Translations under genes and position numbers: made by a program
Origin: Acidisoma sp. L85
GTDB lineage: Bacteria; Pseudomonadota; Alphaproteobacteria; Acetobacterales; Acetobacteraceae
Reading direction: 5' to 3'
Assembly: GCF_009765865.1 (NCBI RefSeq)
Contig: NZ_LMUQ01000048.1
Location: 1 to 64,000, forward strand
Length of the DNA: 64,000 bases
The notes under the pieces: model-generated
Databases searched by the model: none
Told to the model about the DNA's origin: nothing
What the model saw: the letters and a program-made list of their open reading frames with translations, nothing else
Part shown: piece after piece, positions 1-9,060 of the stretch
Numbering within the stretch: the stretch's first letter is position 1
Layout: the number at the start of each line of letters is the position of its first letter

Positions 1-1
1 C

Positions 2-163
2 GGCGACCTCGCGGCCTTTTTGCCGCCTGTCGCCGAGGAGGCTACGGACCGCCCGCTTCGCGCACGGGCGGCGGTGGCGAGCACCTTTCTGGCGGGCCTG
101 GAGCTCGCGCGCGAAGGCACCCTAACCTTGGCGCAGCAGGTTCCGTTCAAAACACTGCAGCTT
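2..163 (+). pseudogene. scpA: ScpA C-terminal remnant, 5' end outside window
   Basis: The frame is open from the left edge and reads GDLAAFLPP followed by ARAAVASTFLAGLELAREG and LTLAQQVPF. This is the winged-helix C-terminus of ScpA, the kleisin subunit that joins SMC and ScpB in the bacterial condensin. After about position 160 the similarity stops and the frame runs into sequence belonging to an isochorismatase-like gene, ending at a stop at 218-220. No scpB follows. Seen: the conserved C-terminal block and the junction. Inferred: either a displaced fragment or a gene whose last residues were replaced; the missing upstream part would decide. Confidence 0.7.
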
Positions 164-578
164 GCGATGGCGTGGACTGTGGCGTCTTCGGTTTCCGGGA
201 CGACACACCAGACTCTCTGAAGACATCAAGCGCGGGTCGCGCCGCGGTGCATTCGACAGCCGCCTCGATGTCGATAACGAACGGGATTACGTCGTCAACA
301 AGCTTATGCCATCCGCCCTTCACGAGACCAACTTGCAGTCTCATTTAGTCTGGCATGGTTGCGATACTGTGGTGGTGACGGGAGGCTCCACATCAGGCTG
401 CGCGTGCGCGACCGTGGTGGATGGGCTATGGCGCGGCTATCGGATGATCGTGCCCGAAGCATGCGTCGCCGATGTACATGCAAGCCCCCACTTCGCTAGT
501 CTGCACGACATGCACAAGAAATATCCGGATGTGCTTCGAGTCGCCGAGGTGTTGGCGTTCTACAAAAGCCTAAGCTAA
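162..578 (+). pseudogene. Isochorismatase-family hydrolase, C-terminal remnant
   Basis: Codes for the second half of a cysteine hydrolase of the isochorismatase/N-carbamoylsarcosine amidase type. The motif VVNKLMPSAL carries the family's catalytic lysine, and VVVTGGSTSGCACATVVDG carries the nucleophilic cysteine and the usual cis-peptide region. The N-terminal third with the catalytic aspartate is missing and replaced by ScpA sequence, so the product cannot be a working enzyme. It ends at a TAA that overlaps the stop of the convergent hydrolase remnant. An intact member of the same superfamily lies at 52419-53012. Confidence 0.8.
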
Positions 579-1397
579 CTGGTCGGTGAGAGTCGCGCGT
601 TAAGCCAAACCGCCGCCTGTGCGAGAGCATCCCTTGCTTCTTGGATGTCGCGCGAGAAGAGGTGTCAAACATGCATCATGCCAGGCCGAATCTCGAGAGA
701 AGCGGGAACGCCTTCCAACGCCGCCAGTTTCGCGAGACGGAAAGCGTCGTCGAGCAGGATTTCCTTCGCCGAAACCCGAATCAAAAGCGGAGGAAACTTT
801 GAGAAATTGCCAGCGTTCGAATGGGCATATGGATGCTCGATCGCAGCCCCCGCGAGACAGATGTCGCGTGACCCGCCCAGCGTCGATGCAAATACCATCG
901 GGTCCGTATCGGCGTTGCTGTCAATCGCATTCCAACGACCAGACCGCCGCCTGCGGAATCACCGGCAATGCCGATTGCCTCGGGTGGAAATCCTTAATCC
1001 AGCAGATACCGGTAGGCTGCGACGGCGTCTTCGACGGCGGCAGGGAAAGGATGCTCGGGCGCCATACGGAAGTCGATGCTGAGCACGGTACAGTCAAAAC
1101 TCTCGGCAAAGGCGGGGGCCAATGGCCGATGGCTTTCGATGGATCCGCAGACATAGCCGCCGCCGTGAAGATAAAGGACGGCGCGCTGAGGTGTCAGCTC
1201 CGCACTTTGCAGCCATTCGGCCTTCATCGCGCCGGTCAAGGTGGTCGCCTGATGCAGCGTGTCTGGAATTGCGAAGTCATCCGCGTGGCTATACCAGCCT
1301 GCCCGAGCGCTCTCGACGGAGAAAGTCGGGGCAGGCCCGCACCGGCCTGGAGACGGTTGAGTATTGCCTCAAGCTCCTGCTGGTTCACGCTTCAGCC
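575..1397 (-). pseudogene. Alpha/beta-hydrolase (fold-3, HSL-like), multiply broken
   Basis: Remnant of an HSL-family esterase. The oxyanion motif LYLHGGGYVCGS and the following IDFRMAPEHPFPAAVEDA lie in one frame (994-1239). The nucleophile elbow GIAGDSAGGGLV lies in a second frame near 930-975. The C-terminal LIRVSAKEILLDDAFRLA lies in a third (665-898). About 50 residues between the elbow and the C-terminal part are missing. A TGA at 665-667 replaces the tryptophan codon expected after MMHV, and the reading frame continues HLFSRDIQEARDAL to a TAG at 575-577. The GTG start at about 1397 overlaps the amidase stop as GTGA, so the two were once translationally coupled. Confidence 0.8.
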
Positions 1398-1740
1398 GCG
1401 GCGACAAAAGCCTGATCGAGAAGAATGGCGCGGGCCAGCAAGCGACGGTCGGAAAAGCGCGGGCCGGTGAGGGTCAGTCCCAGTGGCATGCCAGCCGGGC
1501 TGCGCATCGCGGGCAAGTTGACACAGGGAGCATGGAGCAGCGTCCAAATCTGGTTCATGACCGGACTGTCGGCACCCACACCGCTCGGTGCCTCGCCGGG
1601 AGCGCTGGGCGTGACGATCACATCAAAGCCGGAAGCGATCTCATCGAATTCCGTGCAGCAACGGGCCGCGAGATCGTAGGCGGCGAGCAAATCTTGGCCA
1701 CACTCTCGATCTGCACGGCATCCCAAATTCTCGCGACCTC
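1385..1740 (-). pseudogene. Amidase signature family, C-terminal fragment
   Basis: About 100 residues match the C-terminus of amidase-signature enzymes: FDVIVTPSAPGEAPSG, then NQIWTLLHAPCVNLPA, then GMPLGLTLTGPRFSD and a terminal AEA. The catalytic Ser-Ser-Lys core lies in the part that is absent; upstream sequence turns into a transporter remnant on the other strand. The stop overlaps the start of the following hydrolase remnant, which fixes an ancestral amidase-hydrolase operon. It cannot be active. The assignment rests on clear motif similarity rather than a search. Confidence 0.75.
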
Positions 1741-1751
1741 ATCGGTTCTTT

Positions 1752-2673
1752 GACTTACGACAATCCCGCCTACCTTGGCGACCAAGCTTTCAATCCACAC
1801 CTATTGGATCGGCTATCAGGTCGGCCTGATCTACTTCTCCGGCATCTTCGCGTCTTCCGTCGCCGGACGCCTGGTGAAGCGTGGGGGGTAGCGAGGCTCA
1901 ACCAAATTGCGTTGCTTTGCGCTTCCGTCGGGATGCTGGGCCTGGCTACCGGATCCCTCCCGGTCATGATCGCGGGTTCGCTGCTCATCGGTATTGGATA
2001 CGCGTTTAACAATCCCTGCTCATCGCATATGCTGCATGGGCAGACACCAGCCCGCCTGCGCAACATCATCTTTTCGATCAAGCAAGCAGGGGTTCCAGCG
2101 GGAGGAGTATTGGCCGCGCTTGCGATCCCACCTCTCACGGAAGCTTTCGGCTTCCATATCGCGCTGGCGCTGAGCGCCATCCCTTGCCTGGTGCTGGGCA
2201 TGTTGTTGGCATCCTGCGAGATTGGTGGGATGACGACCGGAAGCCGGAAACCCGGGTTGGGGGCCGCGCAATCTGGGCGGGTCAGGTCCTTATCTGGTCC
2301 CGGCCGAGCCTTCGCGCGATTTCCCTGCTCGGCTTCTTCTACTCAGAAATCCAGTTGAGTGTTTCGGCTTTCACCGTTGCGATGCTGGTCACCGATCTCG
2401 GCTGGACTCCGATCCGGGCGGGCGGCGTTGCCGCGGTTGTGCAGGTGTGCGGTGCGGTGGGCCGTATCTCCTGGGGGATTGTCGCCGACGTGCTGGGTGC
2501 CGGCTTCCTGGTTCTCTCCGGCCTGGGCGTGGCGAGCGGCCTTCTGCATCCTGATTTTGTGGAGCGGCAGCTTGGTCGTCGGAGCGGAGATCGCCGTCCT
2601 TTGCGTTCTCGGCGCTTGCGCTGTGGGTTGGAACGAGATGGTCCTGGGTCCATTGGCCGTGCGCTTGACGTAG
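1752..2673 (+). pseudogene. MFS transporter, frameshifted remnant
   Basis: Four successive frames carry parts of one major-facilitator protein: YWIGYQVGLIYFSGIFASSV (from about 1797), then LNQIALLCASVGMLGLATG through AFGFHIALALSAIPCLVLG, then ISLLGFFYSEIQLSVSAFTV through LGWTPIRAGGVAAVVQVCG, and finally VVGAEIAVLCVLGACAVGW with a stop at 2671-2673. The hydrophobic segments and the loop after helix 8 are typical of the family. At least three frameshifts (near 1890, 2230 and 2550) and loss of the first helices make it non-functional. The substrate is unknown. Confidence 0.75.
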
Positions 2674-2844
2674 CCGACACCGTGGCAGCGGAGAACTGGG
2701 CGCGATGGCAAAAGGCAACCCAGACCTGGAACCGATGCTGACCTGATCATCAGGCTGGCAGTGGCAGGGCGAGACGGTCCTTGGCGTAAGAACCGCTGAA
2801 CTCGCGATGTGCAGACGCTCGACCGCCTTCGTCCGCGAGGGTCG

Positions 2845-3717
2845 TCAGGTCGGCAGCGCCAATTTGTCCTGTGTCTTCGTCTCAAAGTCAGTGGCGTCAT
2901 GACGTTCATGCAATTGGGACGAAGGTTCTCCAAAGATGCGGTTGACCATACGACCGCGACGGACCGCCGGCCGTTCGCCAATTGTGTCCGCCCAGCGCCG
3001 CAGATTCCCGTAATCCTGAACTGACAGAAACTCGGCAGCTTCATAAAGCCAGCCATTCACCAGACCACCATACCACGGCCAAACCGCTATATCCGCGATG
3101 GTGTAATCGCTTCCCGCCAAATACTCGGTTTCAGCGAGGCGGCGGTCGAGCACGTCGAGTTGGCGTTTCACCTCCATAGCGAATCGATCGATGGGGTATT
3201 CGAACTTCGACGGCGCATAGGCATAGAAATGGCCGAATCCTCCCCCTAGATAAGGTGCACTGCCCATTTGCCAAAACAGCCATGATAGGCATTCGGCCCG
3301 CCCCGGGCCGTCGGGTGGCAGGAAGGCCCCAAACTTTTCCGCCAGATAAAGCAAGATCGCACCCGACTCGAATACCCGGACCGGCGTCGGACCACCACGA
3401 TCGATCAACGCTGGTATTTTTGAGTTTGGATTGGCCGCGACGAAACCGCTTCCGAACTGATCGCCGTCGCCGATTCTAATCAGCCAGGCGTCGTATTCCG
3501 CGCCGTGATGGCCAAGAGCCAGCAATTCCTCGAGCAGCACCGTGACCTTCACCCCATTCGGCGTTGCCAGTGAGTGGAGCTGAAGGGGATGGCGACCAAC
3601 CGGCAAGTCCTTGTCATGCGTCGGTCCCGCGATCGGGCGATTGATATTCGCGAACCGGCCACCGTTCGCCTTGTTCCAGGTCCAGACTTTCGGCGGCGCA
3701 TACTCTGAATCAGCCAT
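2845..3717 (-). CDS. yghU: YghU-type glutathione S-transferase / disulfide-bond oxidoreductase
   Basis: The 290-residue product matches E. coli YghU (288 aa) over its whole length. It has VWTWNKANGGRFANINRPIA at the start, LPVGRHPLQLHSLATPNGVK with the TPNG glutathione-site loop, PNSKIPALIDR, VFESGAILLYLAEKFG, then the helical domain and a C-terminal ERHDATDFETKTQDK. The family binds two glutathiones and reduces disulfides in the cytoplasm. The start was placed at MADSEYAPPK, preceded by GGAGG at the correct distance; a longer upstream frame lacks such support. It stands alone, divergent from an AraC-type regulator. Confidence 0.93.
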   Translation of the reverse strand: MADSEYAPPKVWTWNKANGGRFANINRPIAGPTHDKDLPVGRHPLQLHSLATPNGVKVTVLLEELLALGHHGAEYDAWLIRIGDGDQFGSGFVAANPNSKIPALIDRGGPTPVRVFESGAILLYLAEKFGAFLPPDGPGRAECLSWLFWQMGSAPYLGGGFGHFYAYAPSKFEYPIDRFAMEVKRQLDVLDRRLAETEYLAGSDYTIADIAVWPWYGGLVNGWLYEAAEFLSVQDYGNLRRWADTIGERPAVRRGRMVNRIFGEPSSQLHERHDATDFETKTQDKLALPT

Positions 3718-4173
3718 ATTAAACCTCCAGGCGTTGAAGAGCGGCAGTCGTGCGTTGAACATGACGAGCACGGTCGAGCATCCGGGACTGCCTCCACCCG
3801 AAGCGCTGCGCCACTCCGCATTCGGCCAACTCTCCGCGTGGAAGTTTGATGCGAACAAAAGGCATAGTGGCTATGTCCTGTCGTCTAAATGAGCGCGATC
3901 GGCGAACTCAGCGCTTTTCTTGCGTTGCTACCGAACCAGTACTGCTTGGCATAGACGCTTTTGCGCCGGAAGTCGTGGGTGAAGCTCGGGTTATTGCTTA
4001 ATAGTAGCAAACAGAGTATTTCTTATATGGTAAGATCTGTCAAAAATATGAAACGGCTCTGCTCGAGGAGTTTGGGATGCGCCCTCCAAGCAGACGTAGT
4101 TAAAGGCCAATGTTGTGCCCCGGGACAAATCCTTCAGCGAGTCGGTCGGCAAAGAATTCAGAGAGCCGGAGAA
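3718..4173. promoter_or_regulatory. Divergent intergenic region, yghU / AraC regulator
   Basis: About 455 bases separate the two divergent starts. The right half (about 3985-4065) is clearly richer in A and T than its surroundings, with runs such as TTATTGCTTAATAGTAGC and TTCTTATATGG, as expected for promoter DNA. No exact operator could be fixed. A short plus-strand frame near 3768-3892 has coding-like residues but no recognisable family. Confidence 0.3.
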
Positions 4174-5160
4174 GTGACATCCAAAAATAGCGAAGCCCGC
4201 GCGGGATTTCCAACATTCTCGTACGCTGGCGTCCCCAAAGGGCAAAAGTACGAGGCATGGCGCGAGGAATTTTGCCGGCGCTTCTGCCAGCTCGATGTCG
4301 AGCCGGGCACGGCCGAGCGAATCGAATGCACAGTTGAGGTGACCAAGATTGGCTCGCTGTCATTTGGAGCAGCCCAGGGCACATCCGGCAGCTTCTTGCG
4401 TACCCCGGACCTTCTCTCCGACGGCTGTGATGACCTTGTGCTGGTCACTGCGGTAACGGGTGATATCCTTACCGTCCAACGAGGACGCACTGTCGAGCTT
4501 CGGCCGACGCAAGCGTGCCTGATGTCCTTGGACGATGTCGCCGAGTGCGGTCTTAGCCAGGGAGCCCGATTTACCGCCCTTCGCATCCCGAGGCGCGAGC
4601 TAGTCGGCATTTGTGGGGAGGCGGAGGACAAGCTTTCCAAGCCGCTGGCGGGGAGCCTCCGCATACGCGAGATCGTTGCTGATTATTTCGCGCTCTGTGC
4701 AGCGAAAGCCGCTTCGCTTGACGCTCTCGGCCAGCACACGATGGCACGGCACATGACTGAACTTGTGGGGTTGCTGCTGAGAACGGATGTCAACGAGGCG
4801 ATGCCGGCATTGCAGGACGGCTACGCCGCGGCACGCCTGCAGCTTATTCAAACTCAGATGCTCAAACGCCTTAGCGACGGCAATCTGACCATCCATTCGC
4901 TAGCTCGGCTAGTCGGGCTAAGCCCAAAGCAAATACAACGGTTATTCGGCGCAACCAATTTTACCTTCTCGGAGTTCTTACTCGAACAACGTCTGCTATT
5001 GGCGCACCGCCAGCTTTCCGCCGCAGGCGCCCGTGGAGATAAGATAAGCGCCATCGCATACGACGTCGGATTCGGCGACTTGTCCTACTTCAATCGGAGT
5101 TTTCGCAGCAGGTTCGGCATGACACCCTCCGAATGGCGTAATGCCCAGCCGGCACAGTAA
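4174..5160 (+). CDS. AraC-family transcriptional regulator
   Basis: The 328-residue protein has an AraC-binding-like N-terminal domain (YEAWREEFCRRF, then RTPDLLSDGCDDLVLVTAVT and RFTALRIPRREL). It ends in the double helix-turn-helix of AraC/XylS, with LARLVGLSPKQIQRLFGA and IAYDVGFGDLSYFNRSFRSR before GMTPSEWRN. The GTG start with GAGAG eight bases upstream gives the usual family length; the frame stays open another 71 codons upstream without similarity. The effector and targets are unknown. Position suggests it could control yghU, but nothing in the sequence proves this. Confidence 0.85.
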   Translation: MTSKNSEARAGFPTFSYAGVPKGQKYEAWREEFCRRFCQLDVEPGTAERIECTVEVTKIGSLSFGAAQGTSGSFLRTPDLLSDGCDDLVLVTAVTGDILTVQRGRTVELRPTQACLMSLDDVAECGLSQGARFTALRIPRRELVGICGEAEDKLSKPLAGSLRIREIVADYFALCAAKAASLDALGQHTMARHMTELVGLLLRTDVNEAMPALQDGYAAARLQLIQTQMLKRLSDGNLTIHSLARLVGLSPKQIQRLFGATNFTFSEFLLEQRLLLAHRQLSAAGARGDKISAIAYDVGFGDLSYFNRSFRSRFGMTPSEWRNAQPAQ

Positions 5161-5408
5161 CAACCATTCTGGTTCGGAATGGACGACGGTCCCGAGCCTC
5201 GATAGGCCAGCTACTCAGGCTGCCGCGCAGTGCTACGCAGTGCGCACTCAACCTCCAGCGGGCGAACTCACCGATCGCATCGGGAGTAAAGACGTGTCCT
5301 GCTGAGCAATACGATTGTCCGCCAAATCCAAGACGCCAGTCGGAAGACATTGTGTATTGCGTGCAGCTCCAGCAGCTTTCTTGCCCGGGCGATTGAGGGA
5401 GAGAGAAC

Positions 5409-6242
5409 TTGTCAATCATGGCAACATGCCATGCCGGTGCTCGTGTCAACGCGCGCGCCCGCGTGAGAGATGACCTCGCCTTTGCTAATCGTGGCGGAGG
5501 ATTGGCAAGGCCTGGCGTGTCGGTGATCGAGCCCGTAATGCCCAGGGCCAACACCGGCGCAGGAGATCGGCCAGACCAAACCATATCGCGTACAGTGGTG
5601 CAATCCGTTGTCCCGAGTTCGTTTGCAAATCCTCTACCGCCGGGTCCCGTATTACAGCACGATTCAGTCGCAGTATCGGCAACGGCAACGGCAACGGCTC
5701 CGGCGTTCGAGACTACAATCTTGCCACATCTCAATGCCGCTTATGACCTAGCGCTTTGGCTAACACGTGACTCGGTCGAGGCAGAAGACACTGTTCAGGA
5801 TGCCTGCGTTAGGGCTCTACGATATTTCTGCTCATTCCGCGGTGAAAGTGGGAGAGCTTGGCTGCTGAAGATTGTCCGTAATACAGCCTATGTTCGACTG
5901 AGGTCTCGCAACACGGTCGCAGAGGTCGCGTACGGCAATTTCGGAAGTGAATTTAACGACGGGGACATCGGCTTAGACCTTGCCGACCCTAATCCAGGAC
6001 CGGAGGCCACTCTCTCGAACGCCCAGGAATTCGCACAGCTGAGGGCGGTGATGTCGGAGCTTCCGATCGATCTGCGCGAATGCCTCATACTTCGTGAGAT
6101 GAGGGAGCTTACGTATAAAGAAATAGCTTGGATCACGGATGTCTCGATTGGCACTGTGATGTCGCGTCTGTATCGAGCGCGTCGCCTATTGATGGCGTCA
6201 TGGAGTCGGCCCGACTTATCGACGGTGACAGCGCTTTTGTGA
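5409..6242 (+). CDS. ECF-type RNA polymerase sigma factor
   Basis: The C-terminal 175 residues are a group IV sigma factor. Region 2 reads LNAAYDLALWLTRDSVEAED and VQDACVRALRYFCSFRG, with AWLLKIVRNTAYVRLR. Region 4 reads LPIDLRECLILREMRELTYK followed by EIAWITDVSIGTVMSRLYRA. The first 100 residues are low in similarity and include an ATATATA stretch encoded by repeated CGGCAA units near 5680-5700. The real start may therefore lie further downstream, though no good ATG or GTG was found there. No anti-sigma gene is adjacent; a DUF1127 gene follows 67 bases later. Confidence 0.85.
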   Translation: MSIMATCHAGARVNARARVRDDLAFANRGGGLARPGVSVIEPVMPRANTGAGDRPDQTISRTVVQSVVPSSFANPLPPGPVLQHDSVAVSATATATAPAFETTILPHLNAAYDLALWLTRDSVEAEDTVQDACVRALRYFCSFRGESGRAWLLKIVRNTAYVRLRSRNTVAEVAYGNFGSEFNDGDIGLDLADPNPGPEATLSNAQEFAQLRAVMSELPIDLRECLILREMRELTYKEIAWITDVSIGTVMSRLYRARRLLMASWSRPDLSTVTALL

Positions 6243-6309
6243 TCTTTGAACGACGGACAAGATCGAGTGCGAAGCGAACGCACAATTCGGCTGAAGGGAA
6301 TAAGAGAGC

Positions 6310-6630
6310 ATGCCGTTCGTACGGAAAGTTTACGCTGCGTTTTTCGATGTATCGACTTTCATAAGACGAAGGCGCCGCGAGACAGGTCATTTTGAAAGTC
6401 TATGGGGTGCCGTTATGCGGGCGAGGCGGATATCCCGTGAGCGGGGGCAGCTTTTAGAGATGAGCGCCCGCATGCTCGCTGACATCGGCCTTTCGCCTGG
6501 CGATGCGCAGATGGAGGGCTCTCGATCCTTTTGGGACATACCGGCCTCGAAGACCCAGACCTCCCTTAGCTGCGATGACTCGCCCTCGCGCAGTCGAAGC
6601 CAAGCGCAAGGTCGGGAGGAGACCCGATGA
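6310..6630 (+). CDS. DUF1127 (YjiS-like) small protein
   Basis: The 106-residue protein holds the arginine-rich DUF1127 signature at about residues 38-75: RARRISRERGQLLEMSARML followed by ADIGLSPGDAQMEGSRSFW. Such proteins are frequent in alphaproteobacteria, where some members influence RNA turnover or phosphate and carbon responses; this one's role is unknown. The C-terminal 30 residues are polar with no similarity. It follows the sigma factor gene on the same strand and may be expressed with it. Confidence 0.75.
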   Translation: MPFVRKVYAAFFDVSTFIRRRRRETGHFESLWGAVMRARRISRERGQLLEMSARMLADIGLSPGDAQMEGSRSFWDIPASKTQTSLSCDDSPSRSRSQAQGREETR

Positions 6631-7175
6631 AAAGTAGCACGTCCCGTGGCGTTGGTGCAGTCCTGCTCCTACCTCCGACGCGAACCGCTGGTTCGAGGGT
6701 CACTGATTTGATTTTAGCGCGGACTGGGGCATGATAAATTGCCGTGTTCTAGAAGTCGAGCTAAATAGAACCTTGTCCTAGACCTGGGCCGCCATGGCTC
6801 TCGGGAGCGTTGTCACGTGGACGCTTCCGCTTCGGGCACAGGCACGCATCTGCGAATGGAGCATGCCGGGTTCCGTACGGATCAGGAACAGGCGTACCAG
6901 GGAGCAAAATACGGGTGGCAACAGTTCCTGGCTAAGCTCGGCGAGGTTTTGGCGGGGACAGGCCGAAGCGAGCCGCGAGATAAAGGTAAATGAAAAGACG
7001 ACATACCGCTCGATATCTTCGGGTAACGTGATCTGGTCAGAACTAGGAGCTTCACGGCCAGCCTCCGCGTTCCGCGCCGCGCCGAATTTTCCGTGCAGGC
7101 CGCAACGTTCGGCCTCGAGGTTGTTGAAGGTCTTGTATCAATCCGGATAGTCAGGCGTGAGATTGGCGCTCTATA
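6631..7175. other. Intergenic stretch with a stop-interrupted minus-strand frame
   Basis: No plus-strand gene is convincing here. On the minus strand a frame stays open from about 7137 to 6778 without a good start codon. It reads YKTFNNLEAERCGLHGKFG and later EDIERYVVFSFTFISRLASA. A TGA at 7138-7140 sits where PD-W-YKTF would make sense, and the frame continues a few codons upstream. This looks like a decayed gene of unknown family, but coding potential was judged by eye only. Confidence 0.3.
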
Positions 7176-7505
7176 GTGGCGGACAGATTTAGCGGGAAGA
7201 TCGTCATTTCCATAGGCTCGCTTGACCCATTTACGGCTGCGGCGGTTGTGGTAGCCACGGCGGCCACAGACGCAGTTTACGTTATGTTTACGTCGGCTGT
7301 CTTGGCACGACGGCGGGTCGCTGCTGCGAGCTGGAGCAGCTTCTGGTATCTGTTGTCCTCCTACGCTGTGATCAGCTATACGGGAAATTGGGTCTATGTG
7401 TTTTTTGCGGCCTTGGGGTCTTGGGTTGGAGCCTATGCATCCATCACTTTTCTTCGGCGACACCCTACCGTTTCGCCAGCAGGAGGCGCCTTAGATAAGA
7501 AATGA
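7176..7505 (+). CDS. Small integral membrane protein, unknown function
   Basis: The 109-residue product has three hydrophobic segments: AAAVVVATAATDAVYVMFTS (about 20-40), FWYLLSSYAVISYTG (about 56-70) and WVYVFFAALGSWVGAYASIT (about 72-92). A basic stretch VLARRRVAAASW sits between the first and second. This pattern recurs as an uncharacterised conserved protein in alphaproteobacteria. Translation is assumed from a GTG; a slightly later start is possible. No partner gene is adjacent, and the next gene is convergent. Confidence 0.6.
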   Translation: MADRFSGKIVISIGSLDPFTAAAVVVATAATDAVYVMFTSAVLARRRVAAASWSSFWYLLSSYAVISYTGNWVYVFFAALGSWVGAYASITFLRRHPTVSPAGGALDKK

Positions 7506-7567
7506 GCGTGGAGGGTCCAGGATAGAGCACAACTCCAAAAGAATGAGTTTTTCCTTCCGCGGCAGGA

Positions 7568-8983
7568 TCAGAGGACTTTGCCCGGGTTGAGAATGCCGTT
7601 GGGATCGAACATCGTCTTTGCGGAACGCATCACTTCCATTTCCACCGCGTGCTTTACGCCGGGGAGAAGCACACGTTTCGACTGTCCTATTCCATGTTCG
7701 GCCGAGATCGACCCATTGTATCGAGCGACGATTTCATGGACCACGACATTCACCTCCTCCCATCGCGCCAGAAAGGCTTCCTTGTCGCCGCCTAAAGGCT
7801 GGCTGACGTTGAAGTGGATATTGCCGTCGCCAACGTGACCGAAGGGAAGAACGCGCGCTCCTGGCACGAAGCGCTCGACGGCCGGAATGGCTTCGGCCAG
7901 GAAACGCGCGACATCCGAGACGGGGACGGAGACGTCATGCTTGATCGAACCTCCTTCACGGCCCTGCACTTCCGACATGCTCTCACGCGGTCGCCACAGG
8001 GCCTTGGCTTGTTCGATCGAGGCGGCCAGTACCGCGTCGAGCACGAGGCCTTGCTCCATGGCATCGCTCAACAGCGTCTCCAGGACGGTATCGATCCCGC
8101 TGTCGGTGCCGGAAGAAATCTCGATCAGGACATACCAGGCATAGGCGGTCGCGAGCGGATCGCGCGAGCCCAGATCATGCTTAATCGCAAGTTCGATGCC
8201 GAACCGTGGCATGAGTTCGAAAGCGGTAAGAGTGGCGCTGTTCTGCGCCTGCGCGATTTGCAGCAGGGCGAGTGCCGCCTCCGGGTCGGGCACCGCGACG
8301 AAGGCGGTCGCGACTGAGCGAGGGCGCGGGAAGAGCTTCAGGACGGCGGCCGTGACCACGCCCAAAGTACCCTCGGAACCGACGAACAGGCCGCGAAAAT
8401 CGTAGCCCGTATTGTCTTTCCTCAAATGCCGCATGTTGCGCCAGAGGCGTCCGTCCGCGAGTACAACCTCCAGACCAAGCACAAGGTCTCGCATATTGCC
8501 GTAGGCAATGACGCCTGTGCCGCCAGCGTTGGTGCCGATATTGCCGCCGATCGTGCAACTCCCTTCCGATGGGAGCGACAGCGGAAACAGCCGATTGGCG
8601 GATTCCGCCGCTTCGCGGACCCGTTGTAGCGTAACCCCGGCCTCAACATCGATGGTGTTGCCGATTGGATCGATGGCACGGATAGCGTTCAGGCGGGCCA
8701 GTGACAGGACGATCTGGTGGCCGGATCCATCTGGTACTTGTCCGCCGACGAGGCCGGTATTGCCGCCTTGCGGGACGATCGCGGTACGTGTCGTGTTCGC
8801 GAGGGCCAGAATCTGTTGCACTTCCGCTGTGGAACCTGGCCGCAGCACGAGGGCGGCCCTACCGTGATATCGGTCACGCGGCTCCTCGACGAAGGGCTGC
8901 TGGTCTGAACGCTCGCGTATCGCATATCGGCCTCCGACAATCGCGGAAAACTGGGCAAGAAGATCGTCAGGTGGCATTGTCAT
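7568..8983 (-). CDS. FAD-linked oxidase, GlcD / D-2-hydroxyacid dehydrogenase type
   Basis: The 471-residue flavoprotein has a PCMH FAD-binding domain (about 35-215) with VPQGGNTGLVGGQVPDGSG and SEGSCTIGGNIGTNAGGTG, then RDLVLGLEVVLADGR and FRGLFVGSEGTLGVVT. An FAD-oxidase C-terminal domain follows, with FGHVGDGNIHFNVSQPLGG, SAEHGIGQSK and a terminal FDPNGILNPGKVL. The family oxidises D-2-hydroxyacids such as glycolate, D-lactate or D-2-hydroxyglutarate. The substrate cannot be told here. It is transcribed away from importer 1 together with, or just after, the GntR regulator gene, which suggests a downstream oxidation step in the same pathway. Confidence 0.88.
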   Translation of the reverse strand: MTMPPDDLLAQFSAIVGGRYAIRERSDQQPFVEEPRDRYHGRAALVLRPGSTAEVQQILALANTTRTAIVPQGGNTGLVGGQVPDGSGHQIVLSLARLNAIRAIDPIGNTIDVEAGVTLQRVREAAESANRLFPLSLPSEGSCTIGGNIGTNAGGTGVIAYGNMRDLVLGLEVVLADGRLWRNMRHLRKDNTGYDFRGLFVGSEGTLGVVTAAVLKLFPRPRSVATAFVAVPDPEAALALLQIAQAQNSATLTAFELMPRFGIELAIKHDLGSRDPLATAYAWYVLIEISSGTDSGIDTVLETLLSDAMEQGLVLDAVLAASIEQAKALWRPRESMSEVQGREGGSIKHDVSVPVSDVARFLAEAIPAVERFVPGARVLPFGHVGDGNIHFNVSQPLGGDKEAFLARWEEVNVVVHEIVARYNGSISAEHGIGQSKRVLLPGVKHAVEMEVMRSAKTMFDPNGILNPGKVL

Positions 8984-9060
8984 GACGAGACGTTCGCAGT
9001 CCTAAATCTGAGGCCGACGACCGCGGTCTTCGGCCGACCGGTTAGCGCAAAATAGAAACT

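Noticed and set aside
619-1470. Plus-strand frame of 283 codons
   Set aside because: It is the complement of the broken hydrolase, whose motifs are clear on the minus strand; its own translation shows no family pattern.
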